Of a stretch of DNA of 64,000 nucleotides, positions 35,680-45,212 are shown piece after piece. Both the position numbers and the translations under genes were made by a program. The stretch lies in the NCBI RefSeq assembly GCF_008802405.1, contig NZ_VZDO01000003.1:295392-359391 (forward strand), written 5' to 3'. Numbering within the stretch: position 1 is the stretch's first letter; each line of letters opens with the position of its first letter. Below the pieces are notes generated by a model. The model had not been told where the DNA came from and made no database searches. It worked only from the letters and a program-made list of their open reading frames with translations. Origin of the DNA: Plantimonas leprariae. Lineage in GTDB: Bacteria; Pseudomonadota; Alphaproteobacteria; Rhizobiales; Rhizobiaceae.

Positions 35680-36642
35680 ATGCCCCGAGTGCCGCCTCCG
35701 ATGCCGAGCTTCCTCTCCCCGACCATGGCCGAGAATGTCGGCCTCAGCCTCTGCATCCTCCTTCTCGCCTTCGCCGCCCGCTGGACGGCCGAGCGCGCCG
35801 TGTCGCGCAAGGTTTCCGACCGCCTCGTCGCGCGCCAGCGCCGCTTCACCATGCGGGCGCTGATCAACCTCGTCGCGGCCTTCGCGCTGGTCGCCGTCTG
35901 GATGAGCCAGATCCAGAACCTCGTCTTCTCGCTCGCCGCGGTGATGGTGGCGCTGGTGGTGGCGACGAAGGAGCTGATCATGTGCGTCGCCGGCGCGGTG
36001 CTCCGGCTCGGCGGCCAGTCCTTCAAGGTCGGCGACCGGGTGGAAGTCGGCGGCCTCCACGGCGAGGTCGTCGACCACGGCCTGTTCTCCACGACGATCA
36101 TGGAGATGCCGGCGCACGCGCTCGGCCACGGCGCCACCGGGCGGCGGCTGACGCTGCCGAACTCGGCTCTCCTCGCGGGGCCGGTGCGGGTGGAAGCGCA
36201 GCCGCGCCATTTCGCCCCGCACCGCTTCGTCCTGACGCTGGAGCACCCCGTTCCGGTCGCGCCGGCGCTGGCGGTGCTGAACGCGGCCGCCGCCGCGGCA
36301 CTCGCACCCGACGCCGAGCGCGCCGCCCGCTTCCACCGGATGACCGCGGCGAAGCTCGGCGTCGAAGTGGCGGGACCCGGCCACGAGGTGAGCGTGACGA
36401 CGAGCGAACTCGGCAAGCTGCAGTTCAACGTCATGCTCTACTGCCTCGCCAAGGACGCGCGCGACCTGCAGCAGGCGGTGACGCTCGCCTTCCTGGCCGA
36501 GACCGTGCCGCTGTCCGCGGCCGAGCCGCTCGCCGCGGCGCAAGCGGCCTCGCCGGTCCGCACCATTCCCGACATCTGGCCGGAGATCGCCCGGCGCCTC
36601 GGCCAGCAGCCGCAGCAGCAACGCCGCTCCGAAGCGGCGTGA
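35680..36642 (+). CDS. MscS-family mechanosensitive channel-like protein
   Basis: A protein of up to 320 residues. Three hydrophobic segments ([59 protein letters not shown]) are followed by an MscS-type beta domain, [32 protein letters not shown] ... [12 protein letters not shown]. The pore helix has the small-residue pattern of MscS, but the C-terminal alpha/beta part is variable, so it may be a divergent channel or a signalling homologue. Two Met starts (35680 and 35701) are possible and neither has a strong ribosome-binding site. It lies between leuB and leuD on the opposite strand. Confidence 0.78.
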   Translation: MPRVPPPMPSFLSPTMAENVGLSLCILLLAFAARWTAERAVSRKVSDRLVARQRRFTMRALINLVAAFALVAVWMSQIQNLVFSLAAVMVALVVATKELIMCVAGAVLRLGGQSFKVGDRVEVGGLHGEVVDHGLFSTTIMEMPAHALGHGATGRRLTLPNSALLAGPVRVEAQPRHFAPHRFVLTLEHPVPVAPALAVLNAAAAAALAPDAERAARFHRMTAAKLGVEVAGPGHEVSVTTSELGKLQFNVMLYCLAKDARDLQQAVTLAFLAETVPLSAAEPLAAAQAASPVRTIPDIWPEIARRLGQQPQQQRRSEAA

Positions 36643-36843
36643 GCCTCGCAAAGGACATGACGACGATGACCACCGCCACCGCCTCCCGCCCGGGCCTCCG
36701 AGGAACCGCCTCGCCGGCCCGCACCGGCTCGCGCACGGCGCCGAACGCCTGGTGCGTTGCCCAGCCGGCCCGATTCGAAACCCGCGGCGCGCGGGCCGCC
36801 GCGGCCGCCTGACCGGGCCGAAGGTTCTACGCCGCGCCTCGGC

Positions 36844-37449
36844 TCACACCCAGGGCCGATCCGTGGCCAGCCGGTGCTCGAAGCGCTCGATGCCGCCGGC
36901 CTTCTCCATCGTCAGCCCGATATCGTCGAGGCCGTTGAGGAGGCAGTGCTTGCGGAACGGGTCGATGTCGAAGGCGACGGTGCCGCCGTCCGGCCCCGAG
37001 ATCGTCTGGTTCGCGAGGTCGACAGTGATCCGGGCGTTCGCGCCGCGCTCCGCGTCGTCCATCAGGAGCGCCAGCACCTCCGGCGAGACCACCACCGGCA
37101 GGATGCCGTTCTTGAAGCAGTTGTTGTAGAAGATGTCGGCGAACGAGGTCGAGATCACGCAGCGGATGCCGAAGTCGAGCAGCGCCCAGGGCGCGTGCTC
37201 GCGCGACGAGCCGCAGCCGAAATTGTCGCCCGCGACGAGGATCTCGGCGCCTTTGTAGGCCGGCCTGTTCAGGACGAAGTCCGGGTCGTCCGAGCCGTCC
37301 TCGCGGTAGCGCAGGTTCGCGAACAGCCCCTTGCCGAGACCCGTGCGCCGGATCGTCTTCAGGTAGTCCTTCGGGATGATCATGTCGGTGTCGACGTTGA
37401 CGATCGGCATCGGCGCGGCGATCCCGGTCAGGCTCTCGAACTTCTGCAT
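36844..37449 (-). CDS. leuD: 3-isopropylmalate dehydratase small subunit
   Basis: A 201-residue swivel subunit of isopropylmalate isomerase, partner of LeuC. It begins [30 protein letters not shown], has [27 protein letters not shown], and [18 protein letters not shown], all invariant parts of the family. Size is the normal 200 residues. The large subunit LeuC must be encoded elsewhere. Separation of leuB and leuD by an unrelated gene is common in rhizobiales. Confidence 0.97.
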   Translation of the reverse strand: MQKFESLTGIAAPMPIVNVDTDMIIPKDYLKTIRRTGLGKGLFANLRYREDGSDDPDFVLNRPAYKGAEILVAGDNFGCGSSREHAPWALLDFGIRCVISTSFADIFYNNCFKNGILPVVVSPEVLALLMDDAERGANARITVDLANQTISGPDGGTVAFDIDPFRKHCLLNGLDDIGLTMEKAGGIERFEHRLATDRPWV

Positions 37450-37515
37450 GGGCTCCGTCTCCGGAAGAGTGTTGCGAAGGGCTCTAGCACCGCAGCAGTG
37501 CCGGCGACAAACCCG

Positions 37516-38214
37516 TCAAGCCGTCTCCACCACGTAGCGCAGCCAGACCGCGCCGCCGTCGAGCATTTCGCAGCTCTGGAGCCGCATCGCGCCGATCGGA
37601 GCGGACGGGCCGTCGATCGCCTGCCTCGAGTCGAAGACGCTCGGAGCGCCCTTCGCGCCGTCGAGCGCCGGGCAGATCGCGAGGCTCACCTCGTCGACGA
37701 GGCCGGCGCGCAGGAACGCGCCGTTGATGGTGCCGCCGCCTTCCACCAAGAGCCGCCGGATGCCGAGTTCCCGGTTCAGGGTATCGAGCGCGGCGGCGAA
37801 ATCGACCTCGCGCTCGCCGGCGAAAATGTAGGACACGCCGTCCGCCGCGAGGCCGGCCAGATGGTCGTCGCTCACCTGCTCCGTCAGAAGCACCACGATC
37901 GGGTCGCCGCCGATGTCGGCACGCCCGAAGGCGACCTTGCCCTCGGCATCTACCACGACGCCGTAGGCCGGGGCGTCGCGCCTGACGAAGGTGTCCACCC
38001 GTTCCGGCGCCGACCCTTCGCGCGGCGGATAGGCGCCGTCGCGCTTGGCGAATTCGGAACCGGTGACGCGGCCGACCAGCCAGGCGTCGCCTTCGAGCTT
38101 GTCATGCAGGCGCTCGAACAGGTCGCCCGGGCCGTTGGCCTTCGGGCTCCAACGGCTATGGAGGATGCGGCCGTCGACGCTGGAAACCATGTGGCAGATG
38201 ACGTGCGGCTTCAT
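37516..38214 (-). CDS. RibD C-terminal domain / dihydrofolate reductase-like protein
   Basis: A 232-residue protein of the RibD_C/DHFR superfamily: HVICHMVSSVDGRILHSRWSP at the N-terminus, WLVGRVTGSEFAKRD, and the NADPH-binding and closing part LGIRRLLVEGGGTINGAFLRAGLVDEVSLAICPALDG. RibD proper reduces a pyrimidine intermediate of riboflavin synthesis, but it has an N-terminal deaminase domain that is missing here and no other rib gene is present. The protein is therefore probably a stand-alone NADPH reductase of unknown substrate. ATG 38214 gives the standard beginning. Confidence 0.82.
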   Translation of the reverse strand: MKPHVICHMVSSVDGRILHSRWSPKANGPGDLFERLHDKLEGDAWLVGRVTGSEFAKRDGAYPPREGSAPERVDTFVRRDAPAYGVVVDAEGKVAFGRADIGGDPIVVLLTEQVSDDHLAGLAADGVSYIFAGEREVDFAAALDTLNRELGIRRLLVEGGGTINGAFLRAGLVDEVSLAICPALDGAKGAPSVFDSRQAIDGPSAPIGAMRLQSCEMLDGGAVWLRYVVETA

Positions 38215-38237
38215 GCAGTTTCCAGATGAAAGCAGGG

Positions 38238-38663
38238 TCAGTCCGCGCTCGCCTCGATCCGCTCCATGTCGTCGTCGCTGAGGCCGAAGTGGTGGCCGAT
38301 CTCGTGGATCAGGACGTGGGAGACGATCGTGCCGAGCGCTTCCTCGTGCTCGGCCCAGTAGTCGAGGATCGGCCGGCGGTAGAGAAGGATGCGGTTCGGG
38401 AACTGTCCGGTCGGGGGCGTGTCCGCGTCCGCCACGGGCCGGCCCTCGAACAGGCCGAGGATGTCGAACTCGGAGTCGAGGTTCATCGCCTCCACCACCT
38501 CGTCCTCCGGGAAATCGGCGACGTGGAAGCGGATCTCGCCGGACAATTGCCGGAACTCCTCCGGCAGGCCGGCATAGGCTTCGATCGCGAGCGATTCGAT
38601 CTCGGCGAGGTCGGGGGCGTGGCGGCGCGCCCAGTCGCCGGTCCGGTCGGATTGCGCCGGCAT
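38238..38663 (-). CDS. Zincin-like metallopeptidase family protein
   Basis: A 141-residue protein of the small zincin family (formerly DUF1025). The motif HEIGHHFGLSD gives zinc ligands His120, His124 and Asp130 and catalytic Glu121 in an HExxHxxGxxD arrangement. Upstream parts ESLAIEAYAGLPEEF and NRILLYRRPILDYWAE also fit. Proteolytic activity of the family is largely untested. The stop lies 23 bp before the RibD-like start, and the small lipoprotein gene precedes it by 8 bp, so the three may be cotranscribed. Confidence 0.85.
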   Translation of the reverse strand: MPAQSDRTGDWARRHAPDLAEIESLAIEAYAGLPEEFRQLSGEIRFHVADFPEDEVVEAMNLDSEFDILGLFEGRPVADADTPPTGQFPNRILLYRRPILDYWAEHEEALGTIVSHVLIHEIGHHFGLSDDDMERIEASAD

Positions 38664-38671
38664 GGGCCGCC

Positions 38672-38872
38672 TCAGCCGCCCCCACCGCTTTGCTGGGCGT
38701 CGCCCTGCGTCGTCACCCGGCCGCTCGGCGCGCCGGTATTGTTCGTCTGGCCGGCGCCGGAGCCGACCTTGGCCGGCGGCGACTCGCCGTTGCAGGCCCC
38801 GAGCGCGAGGCCGCCCGCGAAGGCGGCGAGAAGGGCGAATCTGGCGGCGCGGCGGTGGGTTCCGTTCGGCAT
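38672..38872 (-). CDS. Small predicted lipoprotein
   Basis: A 66-residue protein. The signal peptide FALLAAFAGGLALGAC ends in a clear lipobox with the lipidated Cys at about residue 27. The mature part is only about 40 residues, Gly/Ser/Asn/Gln-rich (NGESPPAKVGSGAGQTNNTG). No family is recognised; entericidin-like or spacer lipoproteins have this look. The ATG at 38872 is chosen because it precedes the Arg-rich n-region. Confidence 0.6.
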   Translation of the reverse strand: MPNGTHRRAARFALLAAFAGGLALGACNGESPPAKVGSGAGQTNNTGAPSGRVTTQGDAQQSGGGG

Positions 38873-39037
38873 TCCGGTCTCGCTGTGAGAGCTGTCGCCG
38901 ACCAACGAGCGAGGCGGGACGAGGTTGCCTCGCGCGGCGTCACCCAAGCTTTCCACCAGATATCCACCGCCGGTCCACAGGAAAATTTTCCTCTTCCTAG
39001 GATCGATTGACTCTTTCCGGACGGTCTGGAAGTTTTA

Positions 39038-39052
39038 GAACATAACGGGAAC
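39038..39052 (+). promoter_or_regulatory. Alphaproteobacterial LexA (SOS) box
   Basis: GAAC-ATAACGG-GAAC is an exact match to the direct-repeat SOS box of alphaproteobacteria (GTTC-N7-GTTC on the other strand). It lies 80 bp before the preferred imuA start in AT-rich DNA. imuA-imuB-dnaE2 is a classic LexA target, so damage-inducible expression is expected. Its position also argues against a start at 39054, only two bases past the box. Confidence 0.85.
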
Positions 39053-39131
39053 AATGATTCTCGTGGGTGTTCCGCGAGAAGGTTTGCTGGCGGCCGTGGC
39101 GCGACAGGCGTGCGGCCCCGAGGAGTTTCGC

Positions 39132-40148
39132 ATGTCTGTTTCGTCCGAAGCAAGGACGAAGCGGGCGCAGCCCGGCCGGACTTCTCCGCTGGAAGGGGAA
39201 CCGGCCACCGCCGTCCTGGCCGGGCTTCGGGCGGCCGTGGCGCGGATCGAGGGCACGCCGCAGCGCTTCAGCGAGAGCACGCCGCAGCGCTTCAGCGAGA
39301 GCACGCCGCAGCGCTCCAGCGAGGCTGCGCCGGAGCGCTCCAGCGAGGCTGCGCCGGAGCGCCGGCGGGTGATCGGCGAAGCTGGTGCCGCCGGGAGCGC
39401 GCGGCGCGCCGACGTCCTCTCGCTCGGATGCGCCGAGGCGGACAGGGCGCTCGGCGGCGGCTGGCCGCGCGCCGGGCTCGCCGAGCTGCACGGCGACGAC
39501 ACGCAAGGGGTCGGCGCCGCGACCGGCTTCGCGCTGGCGCTCGGCATCCTGTTCGGCGCGAGCCCGGAGCGGCCGCTGATCTGGATCGGCACCACCCTCG
39601 CCTTCCGCGAGGCGGGGAAGCTGCACGGCCCCGGCCTCCTCGACATCGGCCTCGACCCGCGCGCCTTCCTTTGCGTCGGCACGAGCCGCCTCGCCGACGC
39701 CGTCTGGGCGGCGGAGGAAGCGGCGCGGGCCGGGCTCGCCGCCCTCGCCGTCCTCGAGGTCCGGGGCAATCCTGCGCTGCTCGAACTCGAAGGCACGCGG
39801 CGGCTGCACCTGCGCGCGGGCGGCGGCGGCGCGCCGCTCGTGCTGCTGCGCCAGGGCGGCCGGGCGGAAGCCACCGCCGCGCCCCTGCGCCTGCGTGTCG
39901 CGGCCGGCCCCTCGCCGTCCCCCAGCACCGGCATTCCCGCCTTCCGCCTCGGCCTCGAGAAGGCGCGGGGGCTGCCACCACAGGAGATCGTCGTCGGATG
40001 GAACGTTCATGAGCGCTGTTTCGGACCTCCCCGCCCTTTCGAGCCGCGGCAGCCGGATGCTTTCGTTGTGCTTGCCCCAACTCCCGACCGACCGGATCAG
40101 GCGGCGGGAAGCGGGACCCGGCTGGCGCTCGGCCGGCGGGCCTCGTGA
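39132..40148 (+). CDS. imuA: Mutasome accessory protein ImuA
   Basis: A 338-residue ImuA (SulA/RecA-like fold), part of the damage-inducible mutagenesis apparatus with ImuB and DnaE2. The conserved core is DVLSLGCAEADRALGGGWPRAGLAELHGDD, then GFALALGILFGASPERPLIWIGTT, the GLDPRAFLCVGTSRLADAVWAAEEAARAGLAALAVLEVRGNP segment, and RRLHLRAGGGGAPLVLLRQGG. ATG 39132 has GAGGAG before it and lies 80 bp from the SOS box. Residues about 42-76 consist of an 8-residue tandem repeat (TPQRFSES and variants) that is not part of the family. The 3' end overlaps imuB by 140 bp, in another frame. Confidence 0.92.
   Translation: MSVSSEARTKRAQPGRTSPLEGEPATAVLAGLRAAVARIEGTPQRFSESTPQRFSESTPQRSSEAAPERSSEAAPERRRVIGEAGAAGSARRADVLSLGCAEADRALGGGWPRAGLAELHGDDTQGVGAATGFALALGILFGASPERPLIWIGTTLAFREAGKLHGPGLLDIGLDPRAFLCVGTSRLADAVWAAEEAARAGLAALAVLEVRGNPALLELEGTRRLHLRAGGGGAPLVLLRQGGRAEATAAPLRLRVAAGPSPSPSTGIPAFRLGLEKARGLPPQEIVVGWNVHERCFGPPRPFEPRQPDAFVVLAPTPDRPDQAAGSGTRLALGRRAS
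39255..39361 (+). repeat. 24-bp tandem repeat inside imuA
   Basis: About four and a half copies of a 24-bp unit begin at 39255, 39279, 39303, 39327 and 39351. The first two are identical (ACGCCGCAGCGCTTCAGCGA + GAGC); later ones drift. Being a multiple of three, the repeat preserves the frame, and copy-number change would only lengthen or shorten a linker of ImuA. Confidence 0.9.
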
Positions 40149-41610
40149 GGGCGAGCGGGCGCTCGTGCCGCTCGCCCTCTTCGAGCGGAGCGGCAATGCC
40201 GACCGGATCGCCGCGACCTGCGAACTGGCGGCGGCGGCGGGGCTCGGGCCGGGCCTCGGCCTCTCGGAAGCGCGGGCGCGCTTTCCCGGCTTCGACTTCC
40301 GCGAGAACGACCCGGCGGCGACCCGCGACCTCCTGGAAGCCCTCGCGGACTGGTGCGACCGCTACACGCCGCTCGTCGCGGTGGAGCCGCCGGACGGGCT
40401 GACGCTCGACATCGCCGGCTGCGCCCATCTCTTCGGCGGCGAGAAGGCGCTGCTGGACGACCTGCTGGCCCGCCTCTTCGCCTTCGGCCTCAAAGCGCAT
40501 GCGAGCGTCGCCGGCGGGGCCGGCACGGCGCGGGCGCTGGCGCGCGGCGGCGCCTCGACAGAGGTGCCCGATGGCGCGGAGGCGCAGGCGGTGGCGGCGC
40601 TGCCGCTGGAAGCGCTGCGGCTCGACGCCGAGCTCCTCGCGACGCTGCGCCGGCTCGGCCTCCGGACGGTCGGGCAACTGGCCGAGCAGCCGCGCGCGCC
40701 GCTGGCGCGCCGCTTCGGCGAGCCGCTGCTGTTCTCGCTCGACGAGGCGACGGGGCGGCGGAACACGGCGCTGTCGCCGCGCCTGCCGGTCGCCCCGCTC
40801 ATCGCCGAGCGGCGCTTCGCCGAGCCGCTGGTGCTGGAGGAGGACGTCGGCCGCGTGCTTCTGTTCCTGGCGGGCCGGCTCGAAGGCGACCTCGAACGGC
40901 GCGGGGCGGGCGGGCGCTCGTTCGAACTGGCGCTGTTCCGGGTCGACGGCCGTGTCGACCGGGTGCGGGTCGGCACGAGCCGCCCCTTGCGCGCGCCGGA
41001 CGAGGTCGCCCTCCTGTTCCGCGAGCGCTTCGCGGCGCTGCGCGAGGAACTGGACAGCGGCTTCGGCTACGACCTCATCCGCCTTTCGGTGCCGGTCACG
41101 GCGCCGCTCCGGCCGAAGCAGGCGAGCCTCGCGGCGGGGGCCGAGCCCGACCCGGAACGGCTGGCGGCGCTGATCGACCGGCTCGCCGCCCGCCTCGGCG
41201 AGGTGAGCGTCACGGCGCTCGGCCCCGTCGACAGCCACTGGCCGGAACGCGCCGAGCGCGCGGTGCCGGCGGTGGCCGCGGGCGGCAGTCGCGCGGCGTG
41301 GGGCGGCCGGGTGAGCGCCGCGAACCGTCCGGCCCGGCTCCTCGAGCGGCCGGAACAGGTGCTGATCACCCAGAGCCTGCCGGACGGGCCGCCGCTCAAC
41401 TTCCGCTGGCGCCGGGCGCTGCATGTCGTCCGGCGCTACGAGGGCCCGGAGCGCATCGCCGCCGAATGGTGGCGGGCGGGCGGCGACGACGTGCCGGCAC
41501 GCGACTACTACCGGATCGAGGACGAGCGCGGCCGGCGCTACTGGCTGTTCCGCCAGGAGGGCGCGGACGGCTACCGGCCGGACTGGTTCATGCACGGCCT
41601 CTTCGCATGA
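40009..41610 (+). CDS. imuB: ImuB, inactive Y-family polymerase-like mutasome protein
   Basis: A 533-residue Y-family-polymerase homologue. It starts MLSLCLPQLPTDR where true Y polymerases have an IHxDMDxFYA-type acidic motif, so the first catalytic carboxylate is missing, the defining feature of ImuB. The thumb/little-finger part is recognisable (LRRLGLRTVGQLAEQPRAPLARRFG, LVLEEDVGRVLLFLAGRLEGDLERRG). The C-terminal PGPERI-like region YEGPERIAAEWWRAGGDDVPARDYYRIEDERGRRYWLFR is typical. ImuB bridges ImuA, DnaE2 and the beta clamp. The start at 40009 lies inside imuA, giving a 140-bp overlap that suggests translational coupling. Confidence 0.92.
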   Translation: MSAVSDLPALSSRGSRMLSLCLPQLPTDRIRRREAGPGWRSAGGPREGERALVPLALFERSGNADRIAATCELAAAAGLGPGLGLSEARARFPGFDFRENDPAATRDLLEALADWCDRYTPLVAVEPPDGLTLDIAGCAHLFGGEKALLDDLLARLFAFGLKAHASVAGGAGTARALARGGASTEVPDGAEAQAVAALPLEALRLDAELLATLRRLGLRTVGQLAEQPRAPLARRFGEPLLFSLDEATGRRNTALSPRLPVAPLIAERRFAEPLVLEEDVGRVLLFLAGRLEGDLERRGAGGRSFELALFRVDGRVDRVRVGTSRPLRAPDEVALLFRERFAALREELDSGFGYDLIRLSVPVTAPLRPKQASLAAGAEPDPERLAALIDRLAARLGEVSVTALGPVDSHWPERAERAVPAVAAGGSRAAWGGRVSAANRPARLLERPEQVLITQSLPDGPPLNFRWRRALHVVRRYEGPERIAAEWWRAGGDDVPARDYYRIEDERGRRYWLFRQEGADGYRPDWFMHGLFA

Positions 41611-41670
41611 GCGACCGGATGCTGCCGTGAGCGACGGGATGCTGCCGTGAGCGGCGGGGAGCGGACGTGA
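41611..41670 (+). repeat. Three degenerate 20-bp direct repeats between imuB and dnaE2
   Basis: GCGACCGGATGCTGCCGTGA (41611-41630) and GCGACGGGATGCTGCCGTGA (41631-41650) differ at one position. GCGGCGGGGAGCGGACGTGA (41651-41670) is a more diverged third copy. Each ends in GTGA, and the GTG of the third copy is the dnaE2 start. Confidence 0.85.
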
Positions 41671-44600
41671 ACGGAGAAAAGCGCTTCCCGCTCGCGCTGG
41701 AGCGCGTGCCGCCCTATGCGGAACTGGGCTGCGCCTCGAACTTCTCGTTCCTGCGCGGCGCGTCAAGCCCGGCCGAGCTCGTCGCGGCGGGACGAGCGCT
41801 CGGCCTCGCCGGGATCGGCATCGCCGACCGCAACACGCTCGCGGGCGTCGTGCGCGGCTACGAGGCGGCGCGCCTCGCGGGCGTCCGCTTCCGGCCGGGA
41901 GCGCGGCTCGTCTTCGCCGACCGCTCGCCGGACGTCCTCGCCTACCCACGCAACCGCGCCGGCTGGGGCCGGCTCTGCCGGCTCCTCAGCCGCGGCAACC
42001 TGCGGACGAGCAAGGGCGACTGCCGCCTCCATTTCGACGACCTCCTCGAATGGGGCGAGGACCTGTCGCTGGCCGTGCTCGCCCCGGACGACCTCGCCGA
42101 CGAGACGCCGCAGGCGGCACGGCGCGCTGCCGCCTTCGCCCGCCGGCTCGCCGCCCTCGGCACGCGCTTTCCCGGCGCGGTGCGCCTCGCCCTCGCCCCC
42201 CGCCTCGACGGGCGCGACCGGCGGCGCGGCGAGATGGCGGCGGAGATCGGGCGCCGCGCCGCGACGCCCCTGATGGCGGTCGGCGACGTCCTCTACCACG
42301 CGCCGGAGCGCCGCCCGCTGCAGGACGTGGTGACCGCGATCCGCGAGCACGTGACGGTGGCCGAGGCCGGCCATCGCCTCCTGCCGAACGCCGAGCGGCA
42401 CCTCCGCTCGGCGCGCGAGATGGCGAAGCTCTTCCGCGACTGGCCGCAAGCGCTCGCCGAGACGACCCGCTTCTTCGCCGAGCTCGAATTCGACCTGAAA
42501 AGCCTGAAATACGAATACCCGGACGAAATCTCCCGTCTCGACGGCACGCCGGCCGAGGTGCTGCGCCGCATGGCACTAGACGGCGCGCGATGGCGCTACC
42601 CGGACGGCGTTCCGGAGGGGCTGATCGAGAAGATCGACTACGAACTGCGGATCATCGGGGACCGCGAATACGAGCCGTACTTCCTCACCGTCCACGCCAT
42701 AGTGAAGGCGGCCCGGAGGGAGCTGAAGATCCTCTGCCAGGGGCGCGGCTCGGCAGCGAACTCCGTCGTCTGCTTCTGCCTCGGCATCACCGAGGTCTCG
42801 CCGGAGCGCACGCAAGGGGGTCTCCTGTTCGAGCGTTTCATCTCGCCGAACCGTAACGAGCCGCCCGATATCGACATCGATTTCGAGCACGAGCGGCGTG
42901 ACGAGATCATCCAGTGGATTTACGACAAGTACGGGCGGAACAACGCCGCGCTCGCCGCGACCGTCATCACCTATCGCGCCCGGTCCGCCGCGCGAGAGGT
43001 CGGCCGCGCCTTCGGCCTGTCGGAGGACGCGGTCTCGGCGCTCTCCGGCTCGGTCTGGGGCTACCATTCGACCGACCTCGGCGAGCGGGAAGCGGCGAAC
43101 GCGGGCCTCAGCCCCGGCGATCGGACCACAGCGCACGTGCTGCACTTTTCCAGCGAGCTCGCCGGCTTTCCGCGGCACCTGTCGCAGCATGTCGGCGGTT
43201 TCGTGCTGACGCGCGGCCGGATCGACGAGGTGGTGCCGGTCCTCAACACCGGCATGAAGGGCCGCACCATCGTCGAATGGGACAAGGACGACCTCGACGA
43301 ACTCGGCATCCTGAAGATCGACATCCTCGCCCTCGGCATGTTGTCCTGCCTCCGGCGCGGCTTCGATTTCCTCGCGAAGCACTACGGGAAGCACCTCACC
43401 CTCGCGAGCCTGTCGATGGCGCAGGACGACAAGCCGACCTACGCGATGACGCAGCGGGCCGACACGCTCGGCACCTTCCAGATCGAATCCCGCGCGCAGA
43501 TGAGCATGCTGCCGAAGCTCAAGCCGGAGCGGTTCTACGACTTCGTCATCCAGGTCGCCATCGTCCGTCCCGGGCCGATCCAAGGCAACATGGTGCACCC
43601 GTATCTCCGCCGCCGGATGGGGCTGGAGCAGCCGGTCTATCCGAAGCCGGAACTGGCGAAGATCCTCGAAAAGACACTCGGCGTGCCGCTGTTTCAGGAA
43701 CAGGCTATGCAGATCGCGATCACGGCCGCCGGCTTCGAACCCGCCGAGGCCGACGGCCTCCGCCGCGCGATGGCGACCTTCAAGCGCCACGGCAATGTCG
43801 GCGACTACGGGCAGCGGATGATCGAGGGCATGGTGGAGCGCGGCTACGAGCGCGACTTCGCCGAGCGCTGCTTCCGGCAGATCGAGGGCTTCGGCGAATA
43901 CGGCTTCCCGGAATCGCACGCCGCCTCCTTCGCGCTCCTCGTCTACGCCTCCGCCTGGCTGAAATGCCGCTACCCGGACGTGTTCTGCGCCGCCCTGCTC
44001 GACGCGCAGCCGATGGGCTTCTACGCCCCGGCCCAGATCGTGCGCGATGCGCGCGAGCACGGCATCGAGGTGCGCCCCGCCGACGTGAACCTGTCCGGCT
44101 GGGATTCGAGGCTGGAGAGCCAAGCCTTCGAGCCCGCCGCGGTCGCGCCGCGCCATGCGGAGATGCGGCACGACATCCGCTCGGCAAACGCCGTCCGGCT
44201 CGGCTTCAACCGGGTGAAGGGCTTAGCCGAGAACGAGATGCGGCGCATGGTCTGGGTGCGCGAAACCTCCGGCGGCTTCGATTCGGTGCGCGACCTCTGG
44301 CTCCGCTCGGGGCTCTCGCGCCGCGCCATCGCCCGGCTGGCCGAGGCCGACGGCTTCGGCTCGCTGGGGCTGACGCGCCGCGAGGCGATGTGGGCGGCGG
44401 AAGGCCTCGACCGGGGCTCGGCATCCGAGCACCTGCCGCTGTTCGCCGCGGCCTCGCGCGGCGACCTGCAGCCGGAGCCGGACGCGCACCTGCCGCCGAT
44501 GCCGCCCGGCGAGGAGGTGATCAACGACTACCGCTTCCTCAGCCTGTCCCTGAAGGCGCATCCCGTGTCCTTCGTGCGCGCCGCCCTCGCCCTCCAGCGC

Positions 44601-45212
44601 ATCGTCCCGAACGCGAGCCTCGACCGGACACGCTCCGGCCGGCGCGTCGCGGTGGCGGGCCTCGTGCTCGTCCGCCAGCGGCCCGGCTCGGCGAAGGGCG
44701 TGATCTTCATGACGCTCGAGGACGAGACGGGGATCGCGAACGTCGTGGTCTGGCCGAAGGTGTTCGAGCGCTTCCGCCCGCTGGTGCTCGGCGCGCGTTT
44801 CGTGCGGATCAGCGGGCGGGTGCAGGAGGATCGCGGCGTCGTCCACGTCGTGGCGGAGGGCGTCGAGGACCTGACGCATCTCCTGATGCGGATCGCGGTC
44901 GGGGCGGATGTCGGGGCCGTCGCCAACGCCACGATGCCGGCCGACCACGTGCGGCACCCGCTCCGCCACAGCCACCCGCGCAACCAGGCGCCGGCCGCCG
45001 TGCCGGACGAGGGTCTCAGCGCCGCCGACTTCCTCGCCCGTGCCGACGAGGTGCGCCGGCCGGTCGACGAGGCGCGCCTGCGGGCGCAGCGGCTCGGGCG
45101 CCTGCGGCTCGCGGCGCTGGAAGCGAGCCGGGTCGACGTGGTGGCGGCCGGCTTCGAGCCGCCGGACGGCGCGGCGCGCGCCGCCCTGCCGCGCGGCCGG
45201 AACTTTCAGTAG
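41667..45212 (+). CDS. dnaE2: Error-prone DNA polymerase DnaE2
   Basis: An 1181-residue C-family polymerase, the catalytic member of the ImuA-ImuB-DnaE2 translesion machine. Order: PHP domain ([23 protein letters not shown] onward, 1-280), palm with the catalytic [15 protein letters not shown] (Asp401/403/405), thumb and fingers ([50 protein letters not shown]), helix-hairpin-helix region ([30 protein letters not shown]), and an OB-fold ([29 protein letters not shown]). The last 80 residues are Arg/Ala-rich. It uses GTG as start after GGGGAGCG. The stop overlaps the convergent SH3-protein gene by a few bases. Confidence 0.95.
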   Translation: MNGEKRFPLALERVPPYAELGCASNFSFLRGASSPAELVAAGRALGLAGIGIADRNTLAGVVRGYEAARLAGVRFRPGARLVFADRSPDVLAYPRNRAGWGRLCRLLSRGNLRTSKGDCRLHFDDLLEWGEDLSLAVLAPDDLADETPQAARRAAAFARRLAALGTRFPGAVRLALAPRLDGRDRRRGEMAAEIGRRAATPLMAVGDVLYHAPERRPLQDVVTAIREHVTVAEAGHRLLPNAERHLRSAREMAKLFRDWPQALAETTRFFAELEFDLKSLKYEYPDEISRLDGTPAEVLRRMALDGARWRYPDGVPEGLIEKIDYELRIIGDREYEPYFLTVHAIVKAARRELKILCQGRGSAANSVVCFCLGITEVSPERTQGGLLFERFISPNRNEPPDIDIDFEHERRDEIIQWIYDKYGRNNAALAATVITYRARSAAREVGRAFGLSEDAVSALSGSVWGYHSTDLGEREAANAGLSPGDRTTAHVLHFSSELAGFPRHLSQHVGGFVLTRGRIDEVVPVLNTGMKGRTIVEWDKDDLDELGILKIDILALGMLSCLRRGFDFLAKHYGKHLTLASLSMAQDDKPTYAMTQRADTLGTFQIESRAQMSMLPKLKPERFYDFVIQVAIVRPGPIQGNMVHPYLRRRMGLEQPVYPKPELAKILEKTLGVPLFQEQAMQIAITAAGFEPAEADGLRRAMATFKRHGNVGDYGQRMIEGMVERGYERDFAERCFRQIEGFGEYGFPESHAASFALLVYASAWLKCRYPDVFCAALLDAQPMGFYAPAQIVRDAREHGIEVRPADVNLSGWDSRLESQAFEPAAVAPRHAEMRHDIRSANAVRLGFNRVKGLAENEMRRMVWVRETSGGFDSVRDLWLRSGLSRRAIARLAEADGFGSLGLTRREAMWAAEGLDRGSASEHLPLFAAASRGDLQPEPDAHLPPMPPGEEVINDYRFLSLSLKAHPVSFVRAALALQRIVPNASLDRTRSGRRVAVAGLVLVRQRPGSAKGVIFMTLEDETGIANVVVWPKVFERFRPLVLGARFVRISGRVQEDRGVVHVVAEGVEDLTHLLMRIAVGADVGAVANATMPADHVRHPLRHSHPRNQAPAAVPDEGLSAADFLARADEVRRPVDEARLRAQRLGRLRLAALEASRVDVVAAGFEPPDGAARAALPRGRNFQ

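Noticed and set aside
36657..36812. Possible 51-residue protein after the MscS-like gene
   Set aside because: Thr/Ala/Arg-rich with no domain; the only purine-rich sequence is too close to the ATG to serve as a normal ribosome-binding site. Left unannotated.
39054..39131. Upstream start for imuA at 39054
   Set aside because: It is two bases after the SOS box and lacks a ribosome-binding site; the ATG at 39132 has GAGGAG and a normal N-terminus.
39255..39361. CRISPR-like array
   Set aside because: The 24-bp units are directly adjacent with no spacers and lie in frame within imuA, so this is a coding tandem repeat.
42576..44171. Long frame antisense to dnaE2
   Set aside because: DnaE2 is unmistakable on the plus strand with catalytic motifs; the antisense frame has none.
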